This document shows positions 14,466 through 23,000 of a DNA stretch of 55,856 nt, one piece after another. The stretch lies in IMG/VR virus record IMGVR_UViG_3300031951_000193, positions 1-55,856 of that record; one strand, 5' to 3'. Position 1 is the first letter of the stretch. Each line of letters starts with the position of its first letter. The notes under the pieces are model-generated. The model worked only from the letters and a program-made list of their open reading frames with translations. It was not told the origin of the DNA and did no database searches. The DNA is from a virus. A program made the translations under genes and the position numbers.

Positions 14466-14928
14466 TGAACTCCCTTTCAGTACCAGCCTACGGGGCTGTC
14501 AAGATCGGGTTGTCCAACACTTCCTCTTTGCAGATGTGTAAGACCAGATGCCCAATCGGTCGCAGATGCCATGTCCCCCCGACTCCCTGGCTGTGGCCGC
14601 CTTGACCAACACGGCACCCTTTGGTGAGGGCAGACCGACTCCCCGTTACCGGAGAGTCGTTTCTGACAGGCACCCTTCGGAGCCGGGCAAAACCGGGAAG
14701 TGTGTGTTGGTTTCGGGGTTCACTTCCTTGCATCCTTCGCCCCGTGCGGAGGGCCCCGTGGGCCTTTGAGTCCCGGCTGGAGTCGGCAGCGTGCCGGGCT
14801 AATTCCGCATGCCGCTGGATTTCCCTGTGCCCCAGGGTTGGTCAACAGCGGTGCTGTGCCCTCTTGTCGCACTCCATGCGGAGCCGGTTGGCGGGGCACC
14901 GATCTTCAGGCCAGTCGCCCAACGGGGG
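14466..14928. other. 463-bp gap without a convincing gene
   Basis: Between the helicase stop and the Cys-rich gene no frame on either strand combines a ribosome site, sensible composition and length. A minus-strand frame reads as charged helix (GHREIQRHAELARHAAD) but has no start after a TGA. The stretch holds several GC hairpins, including 14636-14659, and two related GGCACCCTT boxes. It may hold a structured RNA, regulatory sites or a decayed gene. Confidence 0.5.
14636..14659. other. Hairpin in the gap upstream of the nuclease block
   Basis: CGACTC-C-CCG and CGG-A-GAGTCG pair around a TTAC loop with one mismatch. TTTCT follows on the plus strand. On the minus strand no T-run follows, so termination of the leftward transcript is not obvious. 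Confidence 0.5.
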
Positions 14929-16512
14929 CTATTTGCTAAATCCCTTGTTCTTGCAGTGCTTCCTGCGTTCCATCTCGTCCGTGCATGCTTTTAGAACAGC
15001 GCGGTCACGGCAGTCGGATTTGTTGACCACCCACCACAGGTACGGGTGCGGGATCACGCTGAAACTCATTCGCTTGTAGCGGCCGAACGGCATCGCAGTG
15101 CAGACACGCACGCGCTCGGGCTGCTCGGCAGAGCGGTAGACATCGTGCTGGTAGTTGCCGTAGCGGGCCTGCACGACATGCCCCTGGCGACGGCTCCACT
15201 CAAGTTGATCGCGGGCGTGCTGCTCCCGGGCCTCGGCCTCCCGCTCGGCCTCTATTACAGGATCGAGCGTCCGGCCCGTTTGGGCCCCCGCGTTCTCCTG
15301 CTTCTTGCGGACCCGCCGCATAACCGTGGCGTCGAGGTCGGGGTACAAAACGTCGAGCGAGGTACACAGGTCGTTGTGCCTGGACGAGTCTGTAATATCG
15401 AACACTTCAAAGTACGGCTTGGCCGAGTTGGCAATGGCCACCTTCCGCTGCTCGGCAGACCCGTAGCCGTCAACTACGCCTGTCAGTGGCCGCGTCCCAC
15501 GGCCAAACATCTGGACGTACTTGGCCTTGCTTCTCGTCGGCTTGGCAACGAACAGTTTCCTTACCGGGGGCCAGTCCCAGCCAAGCGTTAGGCAGCCCAC
15601 GTTCAGAACAATGTTGACCACGCCTGTCTCAAAATCAGTCAGGTGCTGGCGGCGTTCGATGTCATCCATCTGCGAGTGAACGATGGAGGACTCGATACCC
15701 CGACGCTTGAGGTTGTCCCGCAGAGCCTCGGCCTGAAATATGCCCTGGCAGAACACTACGCTCGGGTCGCCCTCATGGTGCTGCTCCACCAGTGAGCCGA
15801 TCTCCTGCACGGTCTGTTCCTGTGCCATGACGCGGGCCAGTTCGTCAGCGTTGAAGTCGCCAAACTTCTGTGCCCGCATCCGTGCCGTGGACAGGTCAAG
15901 GCTTTCAAGGACCGATAGCCAAACCTTGGCTGGCACAAGCCAGCCATCCTCGGTGGCCTGACTAATCGGGTAGTAGAACCCGATGTTGCCGTAGTAGGCC
16001 GTGAGCGGATCTCCCTTGGATCGCTCGGGGCTGGCAGTCAGCCCGACCAACCTAACGCCACCCTGCGTCAGGTTGGTGAGCATCTCCAGTGCGCGCTTGG
16101 AGAAGTTCTGGTGAACCTCATCCACGATAATCAGGTCTACCGCGTTGATGTACCTTTCCCACCGCTTGCGTGAGAGCAGGGATTGGTAGCAAGCAACCGT
16201 GACCTTCTCGTCGGAACGTAGTCCTCCCTGTTCGACGCCGCACTCGATGCCCCGGCTTCGCAGCCGCTGGGCCGTCTGTCCAACCAGTTGAATCAGTGGG
16301 GCAATGAACAATGCCCCCTTGACGCACTCCCGAATCAGTTCCGCAGCGATCTCTGTTTTTCCGGTTCCCGTGGCAAGCACGCCCAGCGTCCTGCCGCTGG
16401 AGTTCAAGGCCATCCTGATCCCTGCCAGCGCGTCACGCTGGTATGGGCGCAGGCTGATTGGCTTGCAGTTATCAACTGGAAACAGGGTCTGCTGGCTCGT
16501 TATCTCGCTCAT
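14929..16512 (-). CDS. Superfamily 2 DEAD/DEAH-box DNA helicase, 527 aa
   Basis: Walker A ATGTGKT is at residues 47-53 after a Q-like RPYQRDAL block. Motif II is DEVH at 131-134. Motif III-like TASPERSKGDP follows, and motif VI QMFGRGTRP is near residue 340. The set is that of SF2 helicases of the ResIII/RAD25 type seen in many phages. It probably unwinds recombination or replication forks. GGGAG precedes the ATG. It lies in the same leftward group as ERF and exonuclease, which supports a recombination role. Confidence 0.9.
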   Translation of the reverse strand: MSEITSQQTLFPVDNCKPISLRPYQRDALAGIRMALNSSGRTLGVLATGTGKTEIAAELIRECVKGALFIAPLIQLVGQTAQRLRSRGIECGVEQGGLRSDEKVTVACYQSLLSRKRWERYINAVDLIIVDEVHQNFSKRALEMLTNLTQGGVRLVGLTASPERSKGDPLTAYYGNIGFYYPISQATEDGWLVPAKVWLSVLESLDLSTARMRAQKFGDFNADELARVMAQEQTVQEIGSLVEQHHEGDPSVVFCQGIFQAEALRDNLKRRGIESSIVHSQMDDIERRQHLTDFETGVVNIVLNVGCLTLGWDWPPVRKLFVAKPTRSKAKYVQMFGRGTRPLTGVVDGYGSAEQRKVAIANSAKPYFEVFDITDSSRHNDLCTSLDVLYPDLDATVMRRVRKKQENAGAQTGRTLDPVIEAEREAEAREQHARDQLEWSRRQGHVVQARYGNYQHDVYRSAEQPERVRVCTAMPFGRYKRMSFSVIPHPYLWWVVNKSDCRDRAVLKACTDEMERRKHCKNKGFSK

Positions 16513-16538
16513 GCTGCGACTCCCTTCGCCTTGTCCTG

Positions 16539-16799
16539 CTAGGCCAGTTGCCTACCCCGGGCTCCCACCCACCGACTCTGCCGTACTTCCGGCGTCCACC
16601 GCCGGCGCAGGGCTCTGGCCTCCTTTGCGATTTCTTCTGGGCTTGGATCTTTTGGCCCGTTCCCCATTAGCCCCGCCTGCTTGAACCTCGCCACCAAGTC
16701 CTGCGGCGTCAGCCCGAACCTCGCCGCCACTTCCCCCACCCGATGGTCCCTGCACAACTTCCACAGTTCCTCTATGGCCGGCATCAATACCTTGGGCAT
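16539..16799 (-). CDS. Helix-turn-helix protein with DPSPEEI motif, 86 aa
   Basis: The start at 16799 has GGGGAG upstream. Residues 5-45 form a helix-turn-helix (HRVGEVAARFGLTPQDLVARF). The C-terminal part contains DPSPEEIAKEARALR followed by RRWTPEVRQSRWVG, a recurring motif I associate with small proteins of planctomycete-type phages. Probably DNA-binding. It lies largely within the 3' part of the 159-aa frame. Confidence 0.7.
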   Translation of the reverse strand: MPKVLMPAIEELWKLCRDHRVGEVAARFGLTPQDLVARFKQAGLMGNGPKDPSPEEIAKEARALRRRWTPEVRQSRWVGARGRQLA

Positions 16800-17031
16800 C
16801 ACTCGTACTCCCCGTTGGAAACAGTTCCGCACCACTGGCGGCGCGGAGCATGTCGATTTCTGCCAAGAGGGTTTGGATGTCCTCTCGGTTGCGTGTCAGT
16901 GCGTCGAAGACCAGCCCGTAGGTGGACTCGTCAAACCGCACCTTGTCCGGCGTGCGGACCACTAGGTCAGCAACGTCCGCCGTAAGCAGCAGCCTTTGCT
17001 TGAGCGCGAGGTAATCGCCTGGAGGGATCAC
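16552..17031 (-). CDS. Hypothetical protein, up to 159 aa, overlapping the next gene
   Basis: A GTG at 17031 overlaps the ERF stop (GTGA) and AAGGAG precedes it. The first 70 residues are normal helical protein (DYLALKQRLLLTADVADLVV). The rest turns into Gly/Ala/Arg-rich sequence exactly where the 86-aa gene is read in another frame. Either the two overlap by about 248 bases or the gene really ends earlier and an indel hides its stop. Confidence 0.6.
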   Translation of the reverse strand: MIPPGDYLALKQRLLLTADVADLVVRTPDKVRFDESTYGLVFDALTRNREDIQTLLAEIDMLRAASGAELFPTGSTSDAQGIDAGHRGTVEVVQGPSGGGSGGEVRADAAGLGGEVQAGGANGERAKRSKPRRNRKGGQSPAPAVDAGSTAESVGGSPG

Positions 17032-17657
17032 TTGCTCTCCTTTTTGGTCTTGAGCAGCCGCTCCCGCTGGGCCACGAACGCCTTCTCGATGTCGGCCAGT
17101 TGGCCTGGGGGCAGGTCGTGTTCCTGCACCCGGGCCCACAGGGCATCGAGCCGCTCCGGGGTTGCGGCCTGCTTGACGGCCGACTTGATGGCATTTAGAT
17201 CCGGGCCCGGTCGCGTGGGTGCTGGGGCAGGCGACTCGCCGGCATCGGCGTCCGCGATGTCTTCGCCATCACTGGCGTCATCTACCGACAGGCAGAGGAT
17301 GCGGCTGTAGCCGAGCCTCGCCATGTAGGTGCAGAACGAGTGGGTGTGCTGCGGATTGGGGAAGTAGGGAATCGGAATAGCGCTGACGCACCACTCTCCC
17401 TTGCAGGACAGCCGCGTCACCAGCAGCATCGACCGATCATCCTGCGACACGAACGTCTGCCGCACCGACAGCCCGTACTTGGACAGGGCTGGCTTCGTCG
17501 CGTCCTCCATGGCCGACAGATCGGCAAACATCCCGTAGGGGCCTTGCCGATTGCGCGTGACCTTCTTGAACTCCCCCTGCGCTTTGGCGAGCGCAACATC
17601 CAACTCCAGTGACGTTGGGCTGCACTCCTGATAGACGTATGTCGCTGACCTCACCAT
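17028..17657 (-). CDS. erf: ERF-family single-strand annealing protein, 209 aa
   Basis: The start at 17657 has GGAGGG immediately upstream. Residues 15-75 match the ERF N-terminal domain: a helical LELDVALAKAQGEFKKV, then GPYGMFADLSAMEDATKPAL and KYGLSVRQTF. The middle holds a beta-rich core, and the C-terminus is an Asp/Ala/Pro linker and a helical tail. ERF proteins anneal complementary strands during phage recombination and genome circularisation. It overlaps the exonuclease stop by 7 bases, as expected for an exonuclease-annealase pair. Confidence 0.85.
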   Translation of the reverse strand: MVRSATYVYQECSPTSLELDVALAKAQGEFKKVTRNRQGPYGMFADLSAMEDATKPALSKYGLSVRQTFVSQDDRSMLLVTRLSCKGEWCVSAIPIPYFPNPQHTHSFCTYMARLGYSRILCLSVDDASDGEDIADADAGESPAPAPTRPGPDLNAIKSAVKQAATPERLDALWARVQEHDLPPGQLADIEKAFVAQRERLLKTKKESK

Positions 17658-18514
17658 GGCTTCCCTCCAAGGAATGGCTTGCTGGGCATCTCGATGACTT
17701 CGCCGTATCCCTTCGGTGCCCACCAATCCAAGGCACGGCGTTGATCCAGTTCGCGGAGCAGTTCGCTCACGCGCTTTTCCGCATGGCGGTGAACGTCTTG
17801 CGGCAGCACCATCACGGCACAGTGGTGCGGGTAGGTGTTGCTGGTGGCGATGAAGTGCATCCGGTGCTTGGGCCATCCGGCGGCTACCGCTGCGAGGCCG
17901 TAGAGAGCGGCCTGCAATTCGTACTTCCACTCCTTGCACGACCACACGAACTGTTCGGCTGGGTCGGCATCGCGCGTGGTCTTCAGGTCATAGAAGACTT
18001 CCGGCGTGGCACCATCGACACGGCAGCGGCAGGCATGCCCGTTGTGCGAGAACCGCACGTTGAACTCGGCGTCCACTCTCGCCGCGAGCAGGTCGGCCGC
18101 AGCGGGGTTGGCGAGAATCTGGTCGGTTTGCAGCCGCAGTTGGTTGAAGTCCGCCGGGCTGATCGGGATGTCTTCTGGCGACAGCGTGGCCAGCCAGAGA
18201 GCCGCTGACTTTGCTAACTGTCCCGTGCCAGTGACATGATCCGGCGGGCAGACTTTGACGCGGCTCCAGAACTGGTCTGGGCCGATCTCATGCCAACTGT
18301 GAAGAAGTGTCCCGTAGGACAACGCCGCCGATGTCTTGGGCGGGGCGTCTTTCGCCACGAACCGCCGGTAGTATGCCAGCGGTGATGTGGCCAACTCTTT
18401 CAGTTGGGACGCACTGGTTTCGGGCCAGCCGTGGTATTCCTCGGCTGGTTCGTGCGAGACAGATGCTGATGATTCTGTCGAAAGTAGCGGCGGCCGGACT
18501 TGAACCGGCGACAC
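17651..18514 (-). CDS. PD-(D/E)xK exonuclease (RecE/lambda-exo-like), 287 aa
   Basis: In this numbering Asp167 (RVDGATPE) and YDLKTT with Asp176 and Lys178 form the nuclease centre. YELQAALYGL provides the helix with Gln201 and Tyr205 typical of RecE/RecB-like exonucleases. The N-terminal block EYHGWPETSASQLKELATSP is characteristic of phage exonucleases. The likely start is a GTG at 18514, inside the tRNA-derived segment. Longer frames would translate the tRNA fragment. It degrades one strand to feed the ERF protein. Confidence 0.82.
   Translation of the reverse strand: MSPVQVRPPLLSTESSASVSHEPAEEYHGWPETSASQLKELATSPLAYYRRFVAKDAPPKTSAALSYGTLLHSWHEIGPDQFWSRVKVCPPDHVTGTGQLAKSAALWLATLSPEDIPISPADFNQLRLQTDQILANPAAADLLAARVDAEFNVRFSHNGHACRCRVDGATPEVFYDLKTTRDADPAEQFVWSCKEWKYELQAALYGLAAVAAGWPKHRMHFIATSNTYPHHCAVMVLPQDVHRHAEKRVSELLRELDQRRALDWWAPKGYGEVIEMPSKPFLGGKPW
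18475..18481. repeat. Inverted TCGACAG copy, left of the tRNA fragment
   Basis: CTGTCGA at 18475-18481 is the reverse complement of TCGACAG at 18543-18549. The two copies face each other across the tRNA-derived core, at distances suited to recombinase binding sites. Confidence 0.45.
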
Positions 18515-18531
18515 CCGGCTTATGAAGCCGG
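18485..18531 (-). other. attP: tRNA-Met 3' half, probable attP core
   Basis: Read on the minus strand this stretch gives an intact anticodon arm (CCGGC stem, CAT anticodon in TTCATAA), a 5-base variable loop, a perfect T-arm (GCCGG-TTCAAGT-CCGGC), the acceptor 3' strand CGCCGCT and discriminator A. CCA is not encoded. The matching acceptor 5' strand and a D-arm are absent upstream. A tRNA 3' half beside an integrase gene is the usual form of attP in phages that integrate into a tRNA gene. Confidence 0.75.
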
Positions 18532-18542
18532 ACCGCCCACTC

Positions 18543-18562
18543 TCGACAGGCGCTGGCCTGTC
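18543..18562. repeat. TCGACAG copy and perfect 7-bp palindrome right of the core
   Basis: TCGACAG at 18543-18549 is the partner of the inverted copy at 18475. It overlaps a perfect hairpin GACAGGC-GCTG-GCCTGTC (18545-18562). Possible integrase or excisionase binding sites, or a transcript hairpin. Confidence 0.5.
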
Positions 18563-18583
18563 CAACTGTGCCGTCTCCCAGCC

Positions 18584-18598
18584 GTAATAACCCATATC
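18584..18598. promoter_or_regulatory. AT-rich patch between divergent exonuclease and integrase genes
   Basis: This is the only AT-rich stretch (GTAATAACCCATATC) in the divergent intergenic region between the exonuclease start and the integrase start. It is a reasonable place for a promoter on either strand. No clear paired -35 and -10 can be read. Confidence 0.25.
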
Positions 18599-18671
18599 CC
18601 TCGCACGGGGTACGGACCTCCCGCGGCGAAAAACCCCCTCAAGGAGTTTGCCCCCCCAGAAAGAGCATCCC

Positions 18672-19541
18672 ATGTTATCTGCATCGTCAGCATCCTTGCC
18701 TTACGCCACGATGACGCTACGCGATTTGCTCAATGCCTACACGGCATCGGTGGCCTGCGGTCCCCGCTACCAAGAATCCCTGCAACGAACCGTCGCCAAG
18801 GCGGCAGGATACGGCCTGATTCGGGTGTGTCAACTCTCGCCCGAGAAGGTCAACGATTTCCTGGGAAAACTGCCTCTGGCTCCCACGACGCGGCACAACA
18901 TCCGCCGCGAGTTGATGACGCTCTGGCGATGGGCGTATGAGGAGAGGCTGACCGACAGTCAACCCACTCGCGTCAAGAGAATCGCGGCGCGCCGGGGGCC
19001 ACCGCAGGCGTGGAGCAGAGAGCAGGTGACGAGTTTGCTCGACGCGGCTGAACGCGACGAGCGGCGGGTCAACGCTCTCCACCCACACGCCAAGCGGTGC
19101 CATGTGCTGCCGGCCTGGATTTCCGTGGGGTGGGAAACCGGCCTGCGGCTGACGGACATGCTCTCGCTACGGCAGGAGCATTTCCGGCACGACTGCATCG
19201 TTACCGTCGCCCACAAGACCGGCAAGCCAACCGTCCGCCGAATAGGCGAGTACGCCCAGCGGCGATGTGAGTGGCTTTTGGAGAACAGCCCTGACGGCAC
19301 GCTACTCGCGTGGCTCTTGCCTCGCCGCCGGGCAATACTGCTTTGGCGAGACTTCCTGCGAGAGCGGCGACTTTCCGGCAGCAGCAAGTGGTTGCGGCGA
19401 GCGGGTGCGACAGAACTTGAGCGACTCGCCCCAGGCTCTGCCGCACGGTGGCTCGATCACTCCAATCCCGCACTGTGCAGCCTTCACTACATTGACCCCA
19501 CGCTGTTGAGCCCGCCGATAGGACCGCCGCCGCTGCGATAG
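18672..19541 (+). CDS. int: Tyrosine recombinase / integrase, 289 aa
   Basis: The N-terminal SAM-like core-binding domain covers residues 10-100. In the catalytic domain Arg159 lies in GWETGLRLTDML, Lys182 in VAHKTGKP, Arg242 in KWLRRAGATEL, His263 in LDHSNPA and the nucleophile Tyr273 in LHYIDP. The usual first His of the HxxR box is replaced by Lys239, a variant I associate with planctomycete integrases. The ATG at 18672 has AAAGAG upstream. A TTG at 18648 is an alternative. It lies next to the tRNA-Met fragment. Confidence 0.88.
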   Translation: MLSASSASLPYATMTLRDLLNAYTASVACGPRYQESLQRTVAKAAGYGLIRVCQLSPEKVNDFLGKLPLAPTTRHNIRRELMTLWRWAYEERLTDSQPTRVKRIAARRGPPQAWSREQVTSLLDAAERDERRVNALHPHAKRCHVLPAWISVGWETGLRLTDMLSLRQEHFRHDCIVTVAHKTGKPTVRRIGEYAQRRCEWLLENSPDGTLLAWLLPRRRAILLWRDFLRERRLSGSSKWLRRAGATELERLAPGSAARWLDHSNPALCSLHYIDPTLLSPPIGPPPLR

Positions 19542-19569
19542 CAAACATCATCTGACGCATCGAGTGCAT
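19201..19569 (-). CDS. Antisense frame with a signal-peptide-like start, 122 aa
   Basis: An ATG at 19569 follows CAGGAG by 8 bases and begins MHSMRQMMFAIAAAAVLSAG, an excellent secretion signal ending STAWG, then a Cys-containing stretch. The frame continues antisense through the 3' third of the integrase gene, where it looks less like protein. It may be a short secreted product, a host remnant carried at the element junction, or chance. Confidence 0.3.
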   Translation of the reverse strand: MHSMRQMMFAIAAAAVLSAGSTAWGQCSEGCTVRDWSDRATVRQSLGRVAQVLSHPLAATTCCCRKVAALAGSLAKAVLPGGEARATRVACRQGCSPKATHIAAGRTRLFGGRLACRSCGRR

Positions 19570-19659
19570 GGAAATGCTCCTGGGGAAAACAGGCCAGCCA
19601 ACGGCCAGCCCGGGACAGGCTACGGCATGGACGCCGGGGGCCTTCAATCCGGCTTCCGC

Positions 19660-19824
19660 CTATGACTTGGCGGTCTTGGCTGAATCCCGGAACGCCTTTT
19701 CTGTAGGCGCACCCTTGCTTCCGGGATCCCGCATCCTTTCTCCAGACCCGTCTGCAATACGCTTTCGCTTGGCGTGGATGTTGGCGTACAAGCCCTTGCG
19801 AAGTTTGCGGATCTTGTCAGTCAT
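19660..19824 (-). CDS. Small basic virion-type protein, 54 aa
   Basis: The ATG at 19824 follows the previous stop by one base. The basic Lys/Arg-rich sequence has the pattern YANIHAKRKRI followed by GSKGAPTEKAF, which recurs in small phage proteins encoded near structural genes. It is the last gene of the long leftward block. A role inside the virion is inferred from context. Confidence 0.65.
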   Translation of the reverse strand: MTDKIRKLRKGLYANIHAKRKRIADGSGERMRDPGSKGAPTEKAFRDSAKTAKS

Positions 19825-19825
19825 G

Positions 19826-20092
19826 TCAGCAGTCCCAGGCACGCAATGATTTGTTGATGCGAGAGTTCGGGTCGTTGGCCGTCTTTTTGCTGGTGAGTTT
19901 TCGCTTCATGCCCTGCATCCGGGCGCAGAAACTGCGTTTGCGGGGTCCGCCCTCTGGCTGCGGCGGCTTGAGGTTGGCCCCGTGTTCCTCGTTGTAGGAC
20001 CGCCGGCCCTTGTCATTCAGGCCACCCTTGGGGTTCTGGCCCTCCTTGCGGGACCACGCGCCGGACTTGAGTTTGCGTATGGTGTCGCTCAT
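19826..20092 (-). CDS. Small basic protein, DUF6321-like, 88 aa
   Basis: The pattern GLNDKGRRSYNEEHGANLK, followed by RKRSFCARMQGMKRKL and a final LRAWDC, matches from memory the DUF6321 family of small phage proteins (GLSxKGRxxYN, SFCARMxGM, LRxWxC). It is strongly basic. It overlaps the large 1156-aa gene by ATGA. Function is unknown, but its position among virion genes suggests packaging or structural use. Confidence 0.75.
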   Translation of the reverse strand: MSDTIRKLKSGAWSRKEGQNPKGGLNDKGRRSYNEEHGANLKPPQPEGGPRKRSFCARMQGMKRKLTSKKTANDPNSRINKSLRAWDC

Positions 20093-23000
20093 GGCATCAG
20101 GGGGTTCATGGGTCGGTATCCGGGTGGCAGCCGCATCGTGTTGTTTGCGCCAGACTTCTCTGCGTTACGCATCTGCTTGTTGCGTTCGCGTTGACGCTGG
20201 GCGATGTTCTCCCGCAACTGATTCAGTTGCCGCTGTCGCGGCGTGAGCGTGGGCTCCAGTTCGTCGGGGATGTAGGCCCGCGTAAACTCAAACTGCACGG
20301 GCGCCAGTTCCTTGTCGATCTTTTGCGTCTGGTCCGCCTCTTCGTACCGCCGCGTCACTGTCGCCTGCTTGATGCCGCTGGCGTAATTGATGCCGGCCTT
20401 GAGTGCCCGCTGGCCCATGTCCGGGAGACGGTCATCGGCCAGCGTGCCCAGGATGTTGAGGGGGACTTGCAGGCCGGGGATCAGGCCAACGCCGACCTTG
20501 GCCACCGGCGAGAGCCCTTGCGGGTCGCCCGTGATTGCCTTGTAGATGCGGTCCTGCGGCGTCACTGACTCGTCCAGCGGCCGGTCATAGAACAAGTCCC
20601 GACCGGTCGCCAGCGACATCAGTGCCTGAATGGGCGGCGACGTTTGCTGGGCGAGGTTCTGGATCAAGTCCATCAGGCTGGTGCCAGGGAGATTGGCAAC
20701 GTCGATGCCCGGGAAGTCAACGTCCGCTGCAAATTGATTGGCGTCTGGGACATACATGCCCAGTGCCTTGGTGATCTCGTCCGGGATGCGGATGGCGAAC
20801 TTGGACTTCAGGTTCTCCGGGATGTAGGTGTCTTCGCCGGTTTCCTGCAACGTGTTGCTGGCCCGAATCATCTGGCCGTAGGCACCACCCGGACGGGTCG
20901 TGAGCGAATCGAAGACGTACTTGCCGATGCGGCTGTTGTAAGCCCACCACGGAAACACGCCTCTCATCCACTTGCGCTCGGTAAGCGTAAGGGACTGGTA
21001 ATCCACGAGCGCCTTCTTTACCCGTGCGGCAGCCTCTACCGGGCTAATGCCTTCCTGCATGAGGGCGATGAACGTGCCGAGCCGACCCACCGAGTCCACC
21101 GTGTCACCGATTTCGGCACTGGCCCGCAGGATGGGGTTCTGCGTGTCATAGGCGTCGGTTACGCCGTAGATGCTGGCGAAGTTCTTGAGTTTCTGGCCTA
21201 CCGTAGTGCTGCCGTCCGGCACCAGTTCGGATAGCCCCTTGCCGATAGAGATGGGCGTCGATCCGGGGATCAACTGGCTCATCTTGCCTTCGCGGGCGCT
21301 GGCCAAAAGTTCGGTGGACTGGAGCCCTTGCAGCACGCCAGTGCCACCAGCGTCCATGATGAACGCATCCTTGATGGCTTCGTCGCTGCCGAGCGCGGCG
21401 TAGCGCGGGATCTTCCGAAGAGCGTCGATGCCGCCCGCGTAATCACCGGCCAGGATCTTGCTGGCGGCGCTCATGCCGCCGAGTTGGCGAGCCGCCGATC
21501 CCGTCTCTAGGAACCCGGAGATGGCGTTACTGTAGGCGTCCCTCACGAAGCGACGGGGAGTTGCGAGGACAAAGCCTTTGAATAGTTTCGTCCAGCCGTC
21601 GAGAAACCCGGCGACTTCTTGCTGGGCTTCGGGGGCAGAGTAGAAGTCCGCCACCTTCTCCAGCCGCCGCACGACACGTTCGGGGATCGAGTATTGGGCG
21701 AGGTCGATCTGGTCTATCGGCTGCCCGCTCGCTTGGCTGATGCTCTGCTTGAGAGCGTTGACTGCTTCGGCACCGGCACTGTTCCCGTCGCCTTTTTGAA
21801 ACCCTGCCTTGCCGGCGATCTCGTCCCAGGATTCCGCGAGATTGCGGAACCGGCCCGCTTGCTGGGACTTGGGGCCGGAAACCGCTGATTCAGACAACGC
21901 TTCCAGAATGAAGTTGGCCCGCGACTTCGCCACCTCATGGTTGATGATGCGTCTGGCCTGGGTGTTAGCCGGGTGGGCGGCAAACACGGGCACGCCCGGC
22001 GGCAGGTCTTGTGCCCGGCGTGCCATGACGCGGGCGATGGCAATAGCCTGCGGCTCTTTGATTTGCTCCGTGGGGTGGTTGGCAGCAAACCAGTCCATGA
22101 TGGTCTGGCCTGCTTGCTGGTCCGTAATCCCCGACTTGGGATTGGAGTATTCGATGATCTCGGGGAGCAGGCTGATTTTGCGCAGGTCATCCGTGCCGCC
22201 CGGCGTCATCAACGCCTGATTGCGGCCGTATGCTTCGGCCTCGTTGGCGTTGTAGAGCAGTCGGCCCGTGCCTTGCTCCATGTCATCGAACGAGAACTCG
22301 TCGCCGTATCGTGGGTTGTACAGCGAGTCATAGCGGTCCTTGTACGAACCGCCGGACAGGCCCAAGGCTTTGCGTTCCGCAAACTGCCGGTTGCGAATCG
22401 CATCCCAGGACTGATACCAACGGTCAAACTCTGGGACGCTGTTGATGATCTGCAAGTCAGTGGGCGTTGACTTGTTCTCGGCGTATCGCAGAAGCAGGTC
22501 GTTGCCTTGTGGGCTGAACAGCGAGTCCGCCCCAAGGATCTGCTTGGCGTTGTCGGTGAGCGGAATCTTCGTCAGAAGCAGGTTGTGAGCCGTGGCTGCC
22601 GTAAGCCCCTGCTGCTTATACAAATCCTCCAGGGCGTTAGCCCGCAAGGCAAACGCCTGATCGCCAAAGTCAGTCGCCCCCTCGACAGCCTTGCTGAAGA
22701 GTCCGGTGGCTACGCGCCCGGGGTAGGAGAACCGGATGCGGGCGCCGAGGGCGTCCATCGAGTCCAGAATCTTGTCAGCCCCCGGCGGCTTGAAAGCGAG
22801 GTTGATGCCGCCGGCGTTGATGCCGAACAGTCCCCCAAGCGTGTCGCCCTTCACGCGGTCATAGTCGGCCATGCTGCCGAGTCGATCCACGACAGCCTTG
22901 ATAGCCTCGTCGGAGTTTGGGGCTGCCTTGATTACATCCTCCAGCGTGACGTTGGCTTGCGCCAGACGCTGCCCGACTGGCGGGATGGCCTGATAGAAGC

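Noticed and set aside
18463-18560. An intact tRNA-Met gene
   Set aside because: The anticodon arm, variable loop, T-arm and acceptor 3' strand are good, but no acceptor 5' strand (AGCGGCG or GGCGGCG) or D-arm lies upstream. A fragment in an attachment site explains it better.
18515-18673. Extended N-terminus of the exonuclease from the ATG at 18673
   Set aside because: It would translate the tRNA-derived segment (VSPVQVRPP-type sequence), a well-known false extension. The exonuclease domain starts after 18514.
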